Translations under genes and position numbers: made by a program
The notes under the pieces: generated by a model
What the model saw: the letters and a program-made list of their open reading frames with translations, nothing else
Databases searched by the model: none
What the model was told of the DNA's origin: nothing
In this document: one piece after another, positions 7,706-16,874 of the stretch
Position numbering within the stretch: the first letter of the stretch is position 1
Layout of the letters: each line of letters opens with the position of its first letter
NCBI RefSeq assembly: GCF_017874315.1
Contig: NZ_JAGGLG010000008.1
Coordinates: 1 to 64,000, forward strand
Reading direction: 5' to 3'
From: Symbiobacterium terraclitae
GTDB lineage: Bacteria > Bacillota > Sulfobacillia > Symbiobacteriales > Symbiobacteriaceae
Length of the DNA: 64,000 nt

Positions 7706-9016
7706 ATGGAGAAACAGACGATGCGGATCGCAATCCTGGGCCTGGGCACCGTGGGGAGCGGCGTGGTCCGCCTGCTCCGGGAGAGCAGGGAGATGCTCCA
7801 CCTGAAGACGGGCCTCAACCTCGAGCTGGCCAAGGTGCTGGTGCGCGACGCGCGGCGGCCGCGCCCCGGGTTCGAGGATCTCCCGCTCACGGACGACGTG
7901 GACGAGATCCTCGGCGATCCCTCGATACGCATCGTGGTCGAGCTGATGGGCGGCATCGAGCCGGCCCGCACCTACATGGTCGAGGCGCTGAAGCGGGGCA
8001 AGACCGTCGTCACCGCGAACAAGGACGTGATGGCGGATTACGACAAGGACCTGTACGACGCCGGCGAGATCGGCGATGCGGAGCTTTACTTCGAGGCGTC
8101 CGTGGGCGGCGGCATCCCCATCATCCGGCCGCTGAAGGAGTCGCTGGCGGCCAACCGGATGGAGCTGGTGATGGGCATCGTCAACGGGACCACCAACTAC
8201 ATCCTGACCCAGATGAGCCAGTACGGCAAGAGCTACGAGGAGGCCCTGCGGGAGGCGCAGGAACTGGGGTACGCCGAGCCCGACCCCACCAACGACGTGC
8301 AGGGGTACGACGCCGCCCGCAAGCTGGCGATCCTCTCCTCCATCTGCTTCCTCTCCCGCGTCAAGCCGGGGATGGTCTACACCGAGGGCATCACCCGCAT
8401 CACGCCCCGGGACATCGAGTACGGGCGCCGCTTCGGCTGGGTCGTGAAGCTCCTGGCGATCGGCAAGGAGGTGGACGGGAAGATCGAGGCGCGGGTCCAC
8501 CCCGCCTTCATCCCCGAGGGGCACCCGCTGGCCAATGTCTCCGGCTCGCTGAACGCGGTGTTCACCGTCGGCGACCCCGTGGGCGAGTCGATGTTCTTCG
8601 GCCGCGGCGCGGGCGCCGGCCCCACGGCCTCGGCGGTGGTCTCCGACCTGATCGCCGCCGCGCTCTCCAAGCGCACCCCGGGCCGCCGGGCCGGCGACGC
8701 CAGCACGGTCTTTTTCGAGAAGCCGGTGCTGCCGATCTCCGAGACGCGCAGCCGCTACTACCTGCGCCTGCACGCCACCGACGCCCCGGGCAGCCTCGCC
8801 CGCATCGCCGAGCGGTTCGGCTTGCACGAGGTCTCCCTCGCCCAGGTGGTGCAGGGCTCCGGCGGGCCCGACCGGCCCAACGGGCGCGGCTCCGCCGAGC
8901 TGGTCCTGGTCACCCACACGGTGCAGGACGCCAACATGCAGGCCGTCGTCCGCGACCTGAAGGAGATGGCCGACACCGTGATCAGCGTCGACAACGTCAT
9001 CCGGGTGGAGGGGTAG
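7706..9016 (+). CDS. hom: homoserine dehydrogenase
   Basis: A 436-residue enzyme that reduces aspartate semialdehyde to homoserine with NAD(P)H, the branch to threonine and methionine. The N-terminal Rossmann motif GLGTVGSGVV starts near residue 10. The signature block with NGTTNYILTQM and GYAEPDPTNDVQGYDAA is typical. The last 80 residues (RSRYYLRLHATDAPGSLARIA onward) form an ACT domain, which normally gives feedback inhibition by threonine. The ATG at 7706 lies six bases after AAGGGGGAGC. The next gene, a LysE-type exporter, begins three bases after the stop, so the two are probably co-translated. Confidence 0.95.
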   Translation: MEKQTMRIAILGLGTVGSGVVRLLRESREMLHLKTGLNLELAKVLVRDARRPRPGFEDLPLTDDVDEILGDPSIRIVVELMGGIEPARTYMVEALKRGKTVVTANKDVMADYDKDLYDAGEIGDAELYFEASVGGGIPIIRPLKESLAANRMELVMGIVNGTTNYILTQMSQYGKSYEEALREAQELGYAEPDPTNDVQGYDAARKLAILSSICFLSRVKPGMVYTEGITRITPRDIEYGRRFGWVVKLLAIGKEVDGKIEARVHPAFIPEGHPLANVSGSLNAVFTVGDPVGESMFFGRGAGAGPTASAVVSDLIAAALSKRTPGRRAGDASTVFFEKPVLPISETRSRYYLRLHATDAPGSLARIAERFGLHEVSLAQVVQGSGGPDRPNGRGSAELVLVTHTVQDANMQAVVRDLKEMADTVISVDNVIRVEG

Positions 9017-9019
9017 CCC

Positions 9020-9673
9020 GTGGCGGCGGCGCTGATACACGGGCTGCTGCTCGCCTTCGGCCTGATCCTCCCGCTGGGCGCACAGAACACGTTCATCCTC
9101 AGTCAGGGCGCGCTGCACCGGCGCTGGGCGGGGGCCCTGCCGGCGGTGCTCACCGCCGCGGTCAGCGACACGCTGCTGATCGCACTGGCGGTCTCCGGGC
9201 TCTCGCTGGTGCTGCTCACCGTTCCCTGGCTCCAGTCCGCGCTCCAGTGGGCCGGGGTGCTCTTCCTCGCCTACATGGGCTGGTCCACGTGGCGCTCCGC
9301 CGCCAGCCTCGCCGCCGTCACCGGCGCCGCGCCCGGCGCGGTCGCCGCAGCGGGTTCCGCCGACGAGGCCTGGCCCGCCCGGCGGCAGGTCGCCTTCGCC
9401 GCGTCGGTCTCGCTCCTCAACCCCCATGCGATCCTCGACACGGTGGCCGTGATCGGCACCAGCGCGCTGCAGTACGACGGCGGCGCCCGCCTGGCCTTTG
9501 CGCTGGCCTGCATCGGGGTCTCGTGGGTCTGGTTCTTCGGACTCGCCACCGCCGGCCACCTGATGGGCGTCCTCGCGGCAGGCGCCAACCTGCAGCGGGG
9601 GCTGGTCCGGATCTCCGCGCTCATCATGTGGGGGGTGGCCCTTCAGCTGCTCCGTTCGCTCCTGACCGCGTGA
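9020..9673 (+). CDS. LysE/RhtB-family amino acid exporter
   Basis: A 217-residue membrane protein with about six hydrophobic segments. The N-terminal GLILPLGAQNTFILSQGAL is the LysE-family signature. These proteins expel basic amino acids or homoserine/threonine. The GTG start uses the GGTGGAGGGG inside the end of hom, so it is coupled to homoserine dehydrogenase, which hints at export of a homoserine-branch product. Substrate is an inference from context; ArgO/LysE-like basic amino acid export is the alternative. Confidence 0.88.
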   Translation: MAAALIHGLLLAFGLILPLGAQNTFILSQGALHRRWAGALPAVLTAAVSDTLLIALAVSGLSLVLLTVPWLQSALQWAGVLFLAYMGWSTWRSAASLAAVTGAAPGAVAAAGSADEAWPARRQVAFAASVSLLNPHAILDTVAVIGTSALQYDGGARLAFALACIGVSWVWFFGLATAGHLMGVLAAGANLQRGLVRISALIMWGVALQLLRSLLTA

Positions 9674-9692
9674 ACTACGGGGGGCATGCTTC

Positions 9693-10637
9693 ATGGAGAC
9701 TGTTGCGCTGAGCCGCCGCCTCCGGCGCCGCCAGCGCCGCTGGCCGCGGGTGCTCCTGGGGATCGTGGTGCTCCTGGTGGCCCTTGGCCTCGTCCGGGCG
9801 TTCACCATCCAGCCGCTGCCCGACCGGGCGTACACCGCGCCCCGGCCGGTGGTCCTCGCCCACCAGGGCGCCTCGGGACACGCACCCTCCAACACGATGG
9901 AGGCGTTCCGGCTCGCCCTGGAGCAGGGGGCGGACATCCTGGAGCTGGACGTCCACATGACCAGGGACGGCGTGGTGGTCGTCAGCCACGACGAGACCAT
10001 CGACCGCATGAGCGACGGCTCGGGGCTGATCAAGGAGATGACGCTGGCCGAGCTGCGCCAGTACGACTTCGGCTACGACTTCACGCCGGACGGCGGCTTC
10101 AGCTACCCGTACCGGGGAAAGGGCGTCACCATCCCGACCCTGGAGGAGGTCTTTCAGGCCTTCCCCGGCGTACCGGTGAACATCGAGATCAAGCAGGCGG
10201 ACCCGCCCATGGAGCAGCAGGTGTGGGAGCTGGTCCAGAAGTACGGGGCGGAGGACCGGGTGCTGGTCGCCTCCTTCGACGGCACCGTGGCCCGGCGGTG
10301 GCGGGAGCTGGCGGGCACCCGGGTGGCCACGTCGGCGCCGGCCAGCCACATGTACCTGGTGACGGCGCTCCACCTGCCGTATCTCGACCGGCTCTACGCC
10401 CCGGTGTACGACGCGTTTCAGCTGCCGGTAGCGCAGAAGGCCGGACCGATCACCGTGCGGTTCGACACGCCCCGGTTCCTGGCCATGGCCGAGCGGCTGA
10501 ACATCGCGGTGCACTACTGGACGGTGAACGACGAGGCGGAGATGAAGCGGCTCTATGCCCTGGGCGCCCACGGCATCATCACCGACTACCCCGACCGGGC
10601 GGTGAAGGTACTGCGGGAGCTGGGACTGCGGGACTAG
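9693..10637 (+). CDS. membrane-anchored glycerophosphodiester phosphodiesterase
   Basis: A 314-residue protein with a basic N-terminus and one transmembrane helix (about residues 20-37), then a full GDPD TIM-barrel domain. Catalytic features are visible: the first His in VVLAHQGASGHAPSNT, the metal pair in ILELDVHMTRDG and the second His in VVVSHDETIDR. Such enzymes release glycerol 3-phosphate from glycerophosphodiesters; with an outside-facing barrel it could act on lipid head groups or teichoic acid. It starts 19 bases after the LysE gene and ends before a strong terminator, so it may be the last gene of the hom transcript. Confidence 0.9.
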   Translation: METVALSRRLRRRQRRWPRVLLGIVVLLVALGLVRAFTIQPLPDRAYTAPRPVVLAHQGASGHAPSNTMEAFRLALEQGADILELDVHMTRDGVVVVSHDETIDRMSDGSGLIKEMTLAELRQYDFGYDFTPDGGFSYPYRGKGVTIPTLEEVFQAFPGVPVNIEIKQADPPMEQQVWELVQKYGAEDRVLVASFDGTVARRWRELAGTRVATSAPASHMYLVTALHLPYLDRLYAPVYDAFQLPVAQKAGPITVRFDTPRFLAMAERLNIAVHYWTVNDEAEMKRLYALGAHGIITDYPDRAVKVLRELGLRD

Positions 10638-10733
10638 CGCGGGCCACGGGAGGAGCCCGCCGCGACAGCACGGGAGCTCCCCCCGGCTGTTGGGCGCAGC
10701 GTTTCGAGGCAGCGTGAGCGGTCTGCGCGCAGA

Positions 10734-10761
10734 GGCGGCCCCCATTCGGGGGCCGCCCTTC
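10734..10761. terminator. bidirectional intrinsic terminator
   Basis: A 10-bp perfect GC stem (10734-10743 with 10748-10757) and an ATTC loop are followed by CTTCT. It lies between convergent genes and can serve both, better on the + strand. Confidence 0.7.
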
Positions 10762-10771
10762 TCGCTTTCGA

Positions 10772-12862
10772 TCAGAACTGGATCTCATCCAGTGCGAACA
10801 GGTCGTTCTCCTTCATGATGTTGATCAGCTTCACCGGGTAGTTGGGGTCGGTGGCGTAGCCGCCCTTGCGGAGCCCCCAGGCGCCCAGGACCGGGTCGCT
10901 CATCACCGCCCGGAACACGTCGTACCACGAGGCGGTGAGCAGCAGGTCCTTGTGATCCTGCCAGCTCTCGGCGGGGCTGTAGTAAGCCCGGAACCGGGCG
11001 TCCACGGTGTAGCTCTGCCCGTTGTAGACCTCCCACGTGGTGGAGACGATCGACCCGGCGCTGCCGGTGCCCTTGATGCCGAACAGGTTGTTGGACATCT
11101 GGCCCGTGTACTTGTCCACCGGGATGTACTGGCCCCAGCCGGTCTCCAGGATCGCCTGCGCCACCTGCAGCGCCGCGGACATGCCGGTGTCCCGGTAGGA
11201 CCTGACCGCCATCTCGGCGGCGAAGTCCTTGAAGCGGGACTTCTCCACGATGGGCCGCGGCCCGTAGGTGGGCTCCATGTAGGCGGTGACGTAGAACGGG
11301 GCGGTCGCGACGACCCATTGGCCGTTCAGCCAGGCGTTGGCGTAGATCTTCAGGCCGCCGCTGCGGGGCGGGGTCCACGCCACGTACTGACCGGGCTTCG
11401 CCTCGCTGATCAGGGTGATAACGCCGTCCTGCTCCGCGTAGAACTTGATGGTGTCGGCGGGGACGTTGGGCATGGCCATCAGCTGGACCTCGCCGGTGAT
11501 CACCTGGCCGGGCCCGACGCCGTAGAGCCAGAGGCCGGGCTCCGTGTCGATCTCGAAGCGGATCGGTCCGACGGTGTGCACGACTCCCCGGTCGTCGGTG
11601 ACCTCCACCGTCAGCGTGTGGCTGCCGTTGTCCGAGGGGCCGTAGGTCCACCAGTAGTTGTTCTCCGTGGCCAGCACCCGGCCGTCCAGGATGAAGCGCA
11701 CGGACTGGATCGGGTAGTTGGCCGAGACGGAGAGGGTCCGCGCCCGTCCGGTGACCCGCTCGCCCTCCGAGACCGAGGAGAAGGCGGTGCGGTAGCCGGT
11801 GTTGACCAGCACCGGGACCGGGTCGGAGTGGTAGGCGTTGCCGTCGCGGTCGTAGGCCACCACCTGGAAGGCCTTGGCGCCGTTGGCGGTCGTCGGCGGG
11901 TACCAGGTGAAGCTCTCCCCCGGACCCAGGGTCGCCAGGTGGGTCACCGAGCCGGTGGCCGTGTCGATCATCTGGTAGACCACGTGGGTCGCCACGAAGT
12001 TGATGGTGTGGCCGATGGTGGCGGGGTCCGTGAAGGTGCCGCCCGGCGTCAGCCCGGTGAGCTGGATGCGGGTGTCGGGCCGGACCGTGACCGAGACCGG
12101 GGCGGAGTAGACCAGGGTGCCGTCGCTGCGGCGCACCGCCGCGATGATCTCCCGCGGTCCCGCCAGCGTCGGGTCGGGGGTGTAGGTGTAGGCGGCGCCG
12201 ACGTCGGCCCCGGCTGCGATGACGCGTCCCTTCCGGGTGACCGGGTCCACCAGGTAGAAGAAGGCGTAGGTGCCGTCAAGCCCGACGGCCCGCAGGGCGG
12301 TGGGGCCGGTGATCACCTGGCCCTGGGTCACGCCCTCGAGCGTCACGGGCGAGGCCGGGATCCCGGGCCCGGGGGTGCCGGGCGTGCCAGGGTCGGGCGT
12401 GCCGGGCACCTCGGTGCCGGGCTCGGTGCTGAGGCGCACGGTGCGCGTCGCCTCGTCCCACTCGATCCCGAGGCCCATGGCCTCCGCCAGCGCCCGGACG
12501 GGGATGAACGTCCGGCCGGCGACGATGGTGGCGGGGACGTCCAGCAGCTGGGTGACCGCACATTCGGGGGCGACGCAGGCCAGGCGGTTGCCGATCTGCA
12601 GCCGGAGGTAGCGGTCGCCGTCGGTGACGACGACGGTGCGGTCCGTCTCGTTCCAGATGGGTTCGGTCCCCAGCGCCTCGGCGATCGGGCGCACCGGCGC
12701 CAGGGTACGGCCGTCCTGGATGAAGGCGCCGGGGTCCAGCGCGAGCGGCTGGCCGTTCAGGGTCACCTGCACCGGCGCCGCGGCCAGCGTGACGGGGGCG
12801 GGAACAAGGGAGGTGAGCACGGCCAGGCCGACGGCTGCGGCGAGCCAGTCTCGGGTGCGCAT
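10772..12862 (-). CDS. secreted copper-amine-oxidase-N / glucosaminidase cell-wall protein
   Basis: A 696-residue secreted protein. Residues 1-25 form a signal peptide ending near LAAAP. Two stalk-type copper amine oxidase N domains follow (LDPGAFIQDGRTLAPVRPI and VPATIVAGRTFIPVRALAE), then a PGTPDPGTPGTPGPG linker, several Ig-like beta repeats (about 180-510), and a C-terminal glucosaminidase domain (about 540-696). The latter has AAQVAQAILETGWG and NNLFGIKGTGSAG, as in FlgJ/LytG-type N-acetylglucosaminidases. It probably trims peptidoglycan or glycan chains at the surface. The ATG at 12862 is preferred over one at 12871 because the GGAGG is ten bases away rather than one. Confidence 0.88.
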   Translation of the reverse strand: MRTRDWLAAAVGLAVLTSLVPAPVTLAAAPVQVTLNGQPLALDPGAFIQDGRTLAPVRPIAEALGTEPIWNETDRTVVVTDGDRYLRLQIGNRLACVAPECAVTQLLDVPATIVAGRTFIPVRALAEAMGLGIEWDEATRTVRLSTEPGTEVPGTPDPGTPGTPGPGIPASPVTLEGVTQGQVITGPTALRAVGLDGTYAFFYLVDPVTRKGRVIAAGADVGAAYTYTPDPTLAGPREIIAAVRRSDGTLVYSAPVSVTVRPDTRIQLTGLTPGGTFTDPATIGHTINFVATHVVYQMIDTATGSVTHLATLGPGESFTWYPPTTANGAKAFQVVAYDRDGNAYHSDPVPVLVNTGYRTAFSSVSEGERVTGRARTLSVSANYPIQSVRFILDGRVLATENNYWWTYGPSDNGSHTLTVEVTDDRGVVHTVGPIRFEIDTEPGLWLYGVGPGQVITGEVQLMAMPNVPADTIKFYAEQDGVITLISEAKPGQYVAWTPPRSGGLKIYANAWLNGQWVVATAPFYVTAYMEPTYGPRPIVEKSRFKDFAAEMAVRSYRDTGMSAALQVAQAILETGWGQYIPVDKYTGQMSNNLFGIKGTGSAGSIVSTTWEVYNGQSYTVDARFRAYYSPAESWQDHKDLLLTASWYDVFRAVMSDPVLGAWGLRKGGYATDPNYPVKLINIMKENDLFALDEIQF

Positions 12863-13046
12863 GGTTGGCATTCCTCCGCTCGGATAGATACACGAGTTCT
12901 GTCACCTTGGACGTGTTTTAGCCCCGCAATGTTTCACACCAGATTCCGGCATGCTGCTACCCATCAGGGAGGAGGAACCGCACAGGTGTCGTATCGTTGG
13001 TGGGTAGGGCAAGATAACGCGAAACCACAACAGAAGAGGTGCAGAC

Positions 13047-13535
13047 ATGCGGCGTTTTCGGTTCCCTGTACTTCTCACCCTCGCGCTCGTCCTGCTCCTG
13101 TCGGCCTGTGGCGGGAAGCAGGGCCCGGAGTGGGGGAATCTGCGCCTGACGCTGGAGGGCATCCAGCAGAGTGACACCCAGTGGTCGGCGCGCATGGTGC
13201 TGACAAATCCCACGGATAAAGTGCAAGTGATTCAGTATACCGGGCCCTACCGCTACACGATGATCGTCACGCAGAATGGCAAGGAGATCCTCACCCGGCC
13301 CTTTGACAAGCGCACCAAGGAGACGCCCGAGATCCTGAACCTGACCAAGGGCGTGTCTACGGAGTACGCGGTGGCCTGGACCTACCTCGACCAGGACGGC
13401 AACCGGGTCCCGCCGGGCACCTACGAGGTCTCCGTCCGGCTGGAGGCCATCACCGTCGTGCAGAAGACCGGCCAGTCCGAGCCCACCGTGATCGAGCCGA
13501 AGACCGTGGGCCCGGTGCGGGTGAAAGTCCAGTAA
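13047..13535 (+). CDS. lipoprotein with BsuPI-like domain
   Basis: A 162-residue protein with a type II signal peptide: basic MRRFRFP, a hydrophobic core and a lipobox LLSAC at about residues 17-21, so it should be a lipid-anchored surface protein. The rest is a single beta-rich domain like BsuPI, the intracellular proteinase inhibitor family that is often found in Firmicute lipoproteins. The DQDGNRVPPGTYEVSVRLEA block is characteristic. Function in this form is not known. It is divergent from the glucosaminidase gene; AAGAGGTG precedes the ATG. Confidence 0.75.
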   Translation: MRRFRFPVLLTLALVLLLSACGGKQGPEWGNLRLTLEGIQQSDTQWSARMVLTNPTDKVQVIQYTGPYRYTMIVTQNGKEILTRPFDKRTKETPEILNLTKGVSTEYAVAWTYLDQDGNRVPPGTYEVSVRLEAITVVQKTGQSEPTVIEPKTVGPVRVKVQ

Positions 13536-13566
13536 CACGGCCCTGCCCTTCGAATCAGCAGGAGAG

Positions 13567-13593
13567 GGGGGAGAGGTGCAGGACCTCTCCCCC
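13567..13593 (+). terminator. terminator-like hairpin after the lipoprotein gene
   Basis: An 11-bp perfect stem (13567-13577 with 13583-13593) with a GCAGG loop lies 30 bases after the stop codon. The following bases TCGGTCT are only weakly T-rich. Confidence 0.5.
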
Positions 13594-13698
13594 TCGGTCT
13601 GCGTTCCCCGGGCGCCAGCCCGGCGGCCAGGCCGTCCGCCCCCCGGCGGCGGGTGCCGCCGATCCTGAGATGCATGCGACTGGAGGGAAACATGACCC

Positions 13699-15471
13699 AT
13701 GGCCACGGCAGCTGAACAGTACCGGTTGTGGAGTCAGGACCCCTACTTCGACGCGGCGACGCGCGCCGAACTGGCGGCGATCGCCGGCGATCCCGCCGCC
13801 ATCGAGGACCGCTTCTACCAGATGCTCGCCTTCGGCACCGGCGGGCTGCGGGGTGTCATCGGCGCCGGGACCAGCCGAATGAACCGCTACATGGTGCGCC
13901 TGGCCACGCAGGCGCTGGCCGACTGCATCCGCCCCCTGGGCGAGGCGGCGATGGCCCGGGGCGTGGTCATCGCGCACGACTCCCGCCGCTTTTCCGCCGA
14001 GTTCGCCCGCGAGGCGGCGCTGACGCTGGCGGCGAACGGCGTCGTGGCCTGGCTGTGGGACGGGCTCCGCCCCACGCCGATGCTCTCCTTCGCCGTCCGG
14101 GAGCTCGGCGCGGTCGCCGGGATCGTCATCACCGCCAGCCACAACCCGCCCGAGTACAACGGCTACAAGGTCTACTGGGAGGACGGCGGCCAGGTCCCGC
14201 CCGACCGCGCCGGTGCGATCCAGGCGGCGATGCGGGCCATCGCCGACATCCGGACCATCCGGCCCCTGCCGGAGGACGAGGCCCGGGCCCGAGGGCTGCT
14301 CAGGCCGGTCCCGGCGGCGGTGGACGAGGCCTACACGCAGCGGCTGCTCTCGCTGGCCACTGCCGCGCCCGGGCAGCGGGCCGCCCTGCGCATCCTCTAC
14401 AGCCCGCTGCACGGTGCCGGGCACCGTCCGGTGGTGACGGCGCTGGAGCGGGCCGGCTTCCCCGTCACCGTGGTCGCGGAGCAGGCCCAGCCCGACCCGG
14501 ACTTCCCGACGGTGGCGAAGCCGAACCCGGAGGAGCCCGAGGTGTACGAGATCGCGCTGCGGTATGCCACAGGGCTGCCTGGTGCGGGTGCAGGGGCGGC
14601 GCCCGGGCCTGCCGCCGGGGCAGGCTCCTTCGACCTGATCATGGCCACCGATCCCGACGCCGACCGGCTCGGGGTGCTGGTCCGCGACCGGGACGGCCAG
14701 TACCGGATGCTCACCGGCAACCAGCTCGGCGCCATCCTCACCGAGCACATCCTGCGCTCCCGCAAGGCGGCAGGCACCCTGCCCGCCAACGGAGCCGTGA
14801 TCAAGACCATCGCCACCTCCAACCTGGTGGCCCCGCTCTGCCGGGAGTACGGCGTGACCCTGCTGGAGACCCACACGGGCTTCAAGTTCATCGGCGACAA
14901 GATCAAGGAGTTCGAGGAGACCGGCGCCCACGAGTTCCTGTTCGGCTTTGAGGAGAGCTACGGCTACCTGGGCGCGACCTTCGTCCGGGACAAGGACGCC
15001 GTCATGGCGGCCCTGCTGGTGGCCGACGCCGCCGCCCACCACCGGGCGGAGGGCCGCACCCTGATCGACGCCCTGGAGGCCATCTGGCAGCGCTGCGGCT
15101 ACTTCCAGGAGGGGCTGCACAACGTGACGCTGCCGGGCCGGGACGGCCAGGCGCGCATCGCGGCGCTGATGGCCGGGCTGCGGTCCAACCCGCCGGAGGC
15201 CTTCGCCGGGATCCCGGTGGCCTTCCGCGACGACTACGCCACCGGCACGGGGGTGGAGCCGGCCACCGGGCGCACCTACGCCCTCGCCCTGGGCCGGGCC
15301 GACGTGCTGCACTACCGCTTCGCCGACGGCGGGTTCGTGATGGTCCGGCCGTCGGGCACCGAGCCGAAGCTGAAGCTCTACGTCTCGGTGGTCGGGCCCG
15401 ACGAGGCCTCGGCGGTGCAGCTGCGGGACCGGGTGATGGCGGACGCACTGGAGCGGATGGGGCTGCGCTGA
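13699..15471 (+). CDS. pgcA: alpha-phosphoglucomutase / phosphomannomutase
   Basis: A 590-residue alpha-D-phosphohexomutase that interconverts glucose 6-phosphate and glucose 1-phosphate, supplying nucleotide sugars for cell wall and glycan synthesis. Domain motifs are in order: an early substrate loop GTGGLRGVIGAG, the phosphoserine loop TASHNPPEYNGYKVYW, the Mg site DPDADRLGV, the sugar-binding GFEESYGYL and the phosphate-binding RPSGTEPKLKLY. Length matches the PgcA group. A short Gly/Ala-rich insertion (GAGAGAAPGPAAGAGS, about residues 295-310) interrupts domain 3 before the Mg site. The downstream 980 bases are non-coding repeats. Confidence 0.94.
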   Translation: MATAAEQYRLWSQDPYFDAATRAELAAIAGDPAAIEDRFYQMLAFGTGGLRGVIGAGTSRMNRYMVRLATQALADCIRPLGEAAMARGVVIAHDSRRFSAEFAREAALTLAANGVVAWLWDGLRPTPMLSFAVRELGAVAGIVITASHNPPEYNGYKVYWEDGGQVPPDRAGAIQAAMRAIADIRTIRPLPEDEARARGLLRPVPAAVDEAYTQRLLSLATAAPGQRAALRILYSPLHGAGHRPVVTALERAGFPVTVVAEQAQPDPDFPTVAKPNPEEPEVYEIALRYATGLPGAGAGAAPGPAAGAGSFDLIMATDPDADRLGVLVRDRDGQYRMLTGNQLGAILTEHILRSRKAAGTLPANGAVIKTIATSNLVAPLCREYGVTLLETHTGFKFIGDKIKEFEETGAHEFLFGFEESYGYLGATFVRDKDAVMAALLVADAAAHHRAEGRTLIDALEAIWQRCGYFQEGLHNVTLPGRDGQARIAALMAGLRSNPPEAFAGIPVAFRDDYATGTGVEPATGRTYALALGRADVLHYRFADGGFVMVRPSGTEPKLKLYVSVVGPDEASAVQLRDRVMADALERMGLR

Positions 15472-15519
15472 GTCGATTCGTGCGGCGACCGGGGCCGCGT
15501 GGGGCCCCGGTCGCCCTGT

Positions 15520-16105
15520 GTTCTGTTCGTGGGGGCTGTTGGCGATGACGGGGGAGGGCACGTTGCCGCCTTGCGTTCCGTCCGTGTGGGCTGTTGAAGA
15601 CGACGGTGGAGGGGGCACCCATCCCCCCTTGCGGTCTGTTCGTGGGGGCTGTTGGCGGCGACGGGGGAGGGGGCACCCATCCCCCTTGCGCTCTGTTCGT
15701 GGGGGCTGTTGGCGGCGACGGGGAAGAGCACGTTGCCGCCTTGCGTTCCGTTCGTGTGGGCTGTTGATGACGAAGGGGGAGGGGGCACCCGGCCCCCCTT
15801 GCGTTCTGTTCGTCGGGGCTGTTGGCGACGACGGGGAAGGGCACGTTGCCGCCTTGCGTTCCGTTCGTGGGGGCTGTTGAAGACGACGGTGGAGGGGGCA
15901 CCCATCCCCCCTGCGCCCTGTTCGTCGGGGCTGTTGGCGGCGACGGGGAAGAGCACGTTGCCGCCTTGCGTTCTGTTCGTGAGGGCTGTTGAAGACGACG
16001 GTGGAGGGGGCACCCATCCCCCTTTCGTTCTGTTCGTGGGGGCTGTTGGCGACGACGGGGGAGGGTACCCTGTCGCCGCACGATCTGTTCGCGTTGGATG
16101 TTGGT
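15520..16105. repeat. minisatellite: 11 units of 55-58 bp, alternating types
   Basis: Units start at 15520, 15575, 15633, 15690, 15745, 15803, 15858, 15915, 15970, 16027 and 16082. Each opens with a conserved core of about 32 bp containing CTGTTCGTGGGGGCTGTTG, then one of two variable ends: type A (CACGTTGCCGCCTTGC) or type B (GGGGGCACCCATCCCCC). The order is A-B-B-A-B-A-B-A-B, then two degenerate units. Intervals are 55 after A and 57-58 after B. Period lengths are not constant multiples of three and no ribosome binding site precedes an open frame, so it is not a repeat protein. It fills most of the gap between pgcA and the next gene; 16106-16450 shows nothing else recognisable. Confidence 0.88.
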
Positions 16106-16450
16106 GCGCGACGGATGGAGCCCCGGACGCCCTATGTTCTGACTGTGCGCGCACCGAGAGCTCGTGGACGAGGGCGGGCCGCTGGCCCATCCCCCACTGA
16201 CCTGGGGGCGGGGGGAGCAGCCACAGAAGGGGGCGGTCCGTCGGGCAGCGGTCCACCAACACGCAGTGCGAACAGACACTACGCGGCGGGAAACGGGTGG
16301 CCCCGGCGGGCACGTCGTTTCAGCGCAGAAACGTTCGTAGAAGGATGTGTCGATCCAAGACTATTACAGCATGCAGGTGCGGGGGTGGTATGGAATACTG
16401 CCGTAGTGGTTAGAATTGGGATGAACAGGTCCTGAGAGGTTGGTGAGCAG

Positions 16451-16654
16451 ATGCGTCTGATCAGGCTCAACGAGGCGGCCAGAATGCTGGGCGTGGACGG
16501 CGACACGCTGCGCCGGCGCGCCCGGAACCGGGACTACGTGGAGATCTACGGGCTCAGGTTCCGGGTCTACCGGATGGACCCCAGGCCCGACGCCGAGCGC
16601 CGGTTCGATGCCGACGAGATCCGCGCGGCGCTGGAGCAGCTGAAGCAGGCGTAG
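16451..16654 (+). CDS. small helix-turn-helix protein (MerR/excisionase-like)
   Basis: A 67-residue protein whose first 30 residues (MRLIRLNEAARMLGVDGDTL then RRRARN) look like the wHTH of MerR or excisionase proteins: an LNEAA helix, a GVDGDTLRRRA recognition helix and a short wing containing YGLRFRVYRMD. The last helix DADEIRAALEQLKQA is amphipathic and may dimerise. It has no effector domain. The ATG is preceded by GAGAGGTTGG. It lies alone between the minisatellite and murE. Target unknown. Confidence 0.6.
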   Translation: MRLIRLNEAARMLGVDGDTLRRRARNRDYVEIYGLRFRVYRMDPRPDAERRFDADEIRAALEQLKQA

Positions 16655-16874
16655 CCAGGTCCTCGGTGCGCCGCCCTGCGCGCACGGTGCGCAAACGTGG
16701 GGGGTCAACGTCCGGCGCGGCCCAGAATCGACCTGCGGGCGGTATGTCTTATGTCGCCGGCGGATACAATTTCGGTGTGTCCCCGAATTGCCCGCCTCGG
16801 TCGACAGGATGGATGACATACGCGTCGAAAGAGGCTTAGACAGTCAGGGCTTGTACTACCAGGAGGGACCACCG

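Noticed and set aside
7688-10033. A 781-codon minus-strand open frame across hom and lysE
   Set aside because: Antisense to two well-supported genes with ribosome binding sites; no recognisable domain.
10952-13174. A 740-codon plus-strand open frame
   Set aside because: Antisense to the secreted glucosaminidase protein, which has a signal peptide and clear domains.
13555-16017. An 820-codon open frame on the minus strand with NSPHEQN-like repeats
   Set aside because: It runs antisense through pgcA and picks up the minisatellite; there is no ribosome binding site, and GC-rich DNA leaves all frames open.
15520-16105. A CRISPR array with 32-bp repeats and 23-26-bp spacers
   Set aside because: Only two spacer types alternate, the repeats vary in sequence, unit length differs by spacer type and no cas gene is near. 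It fits a dimeric minisatellite.
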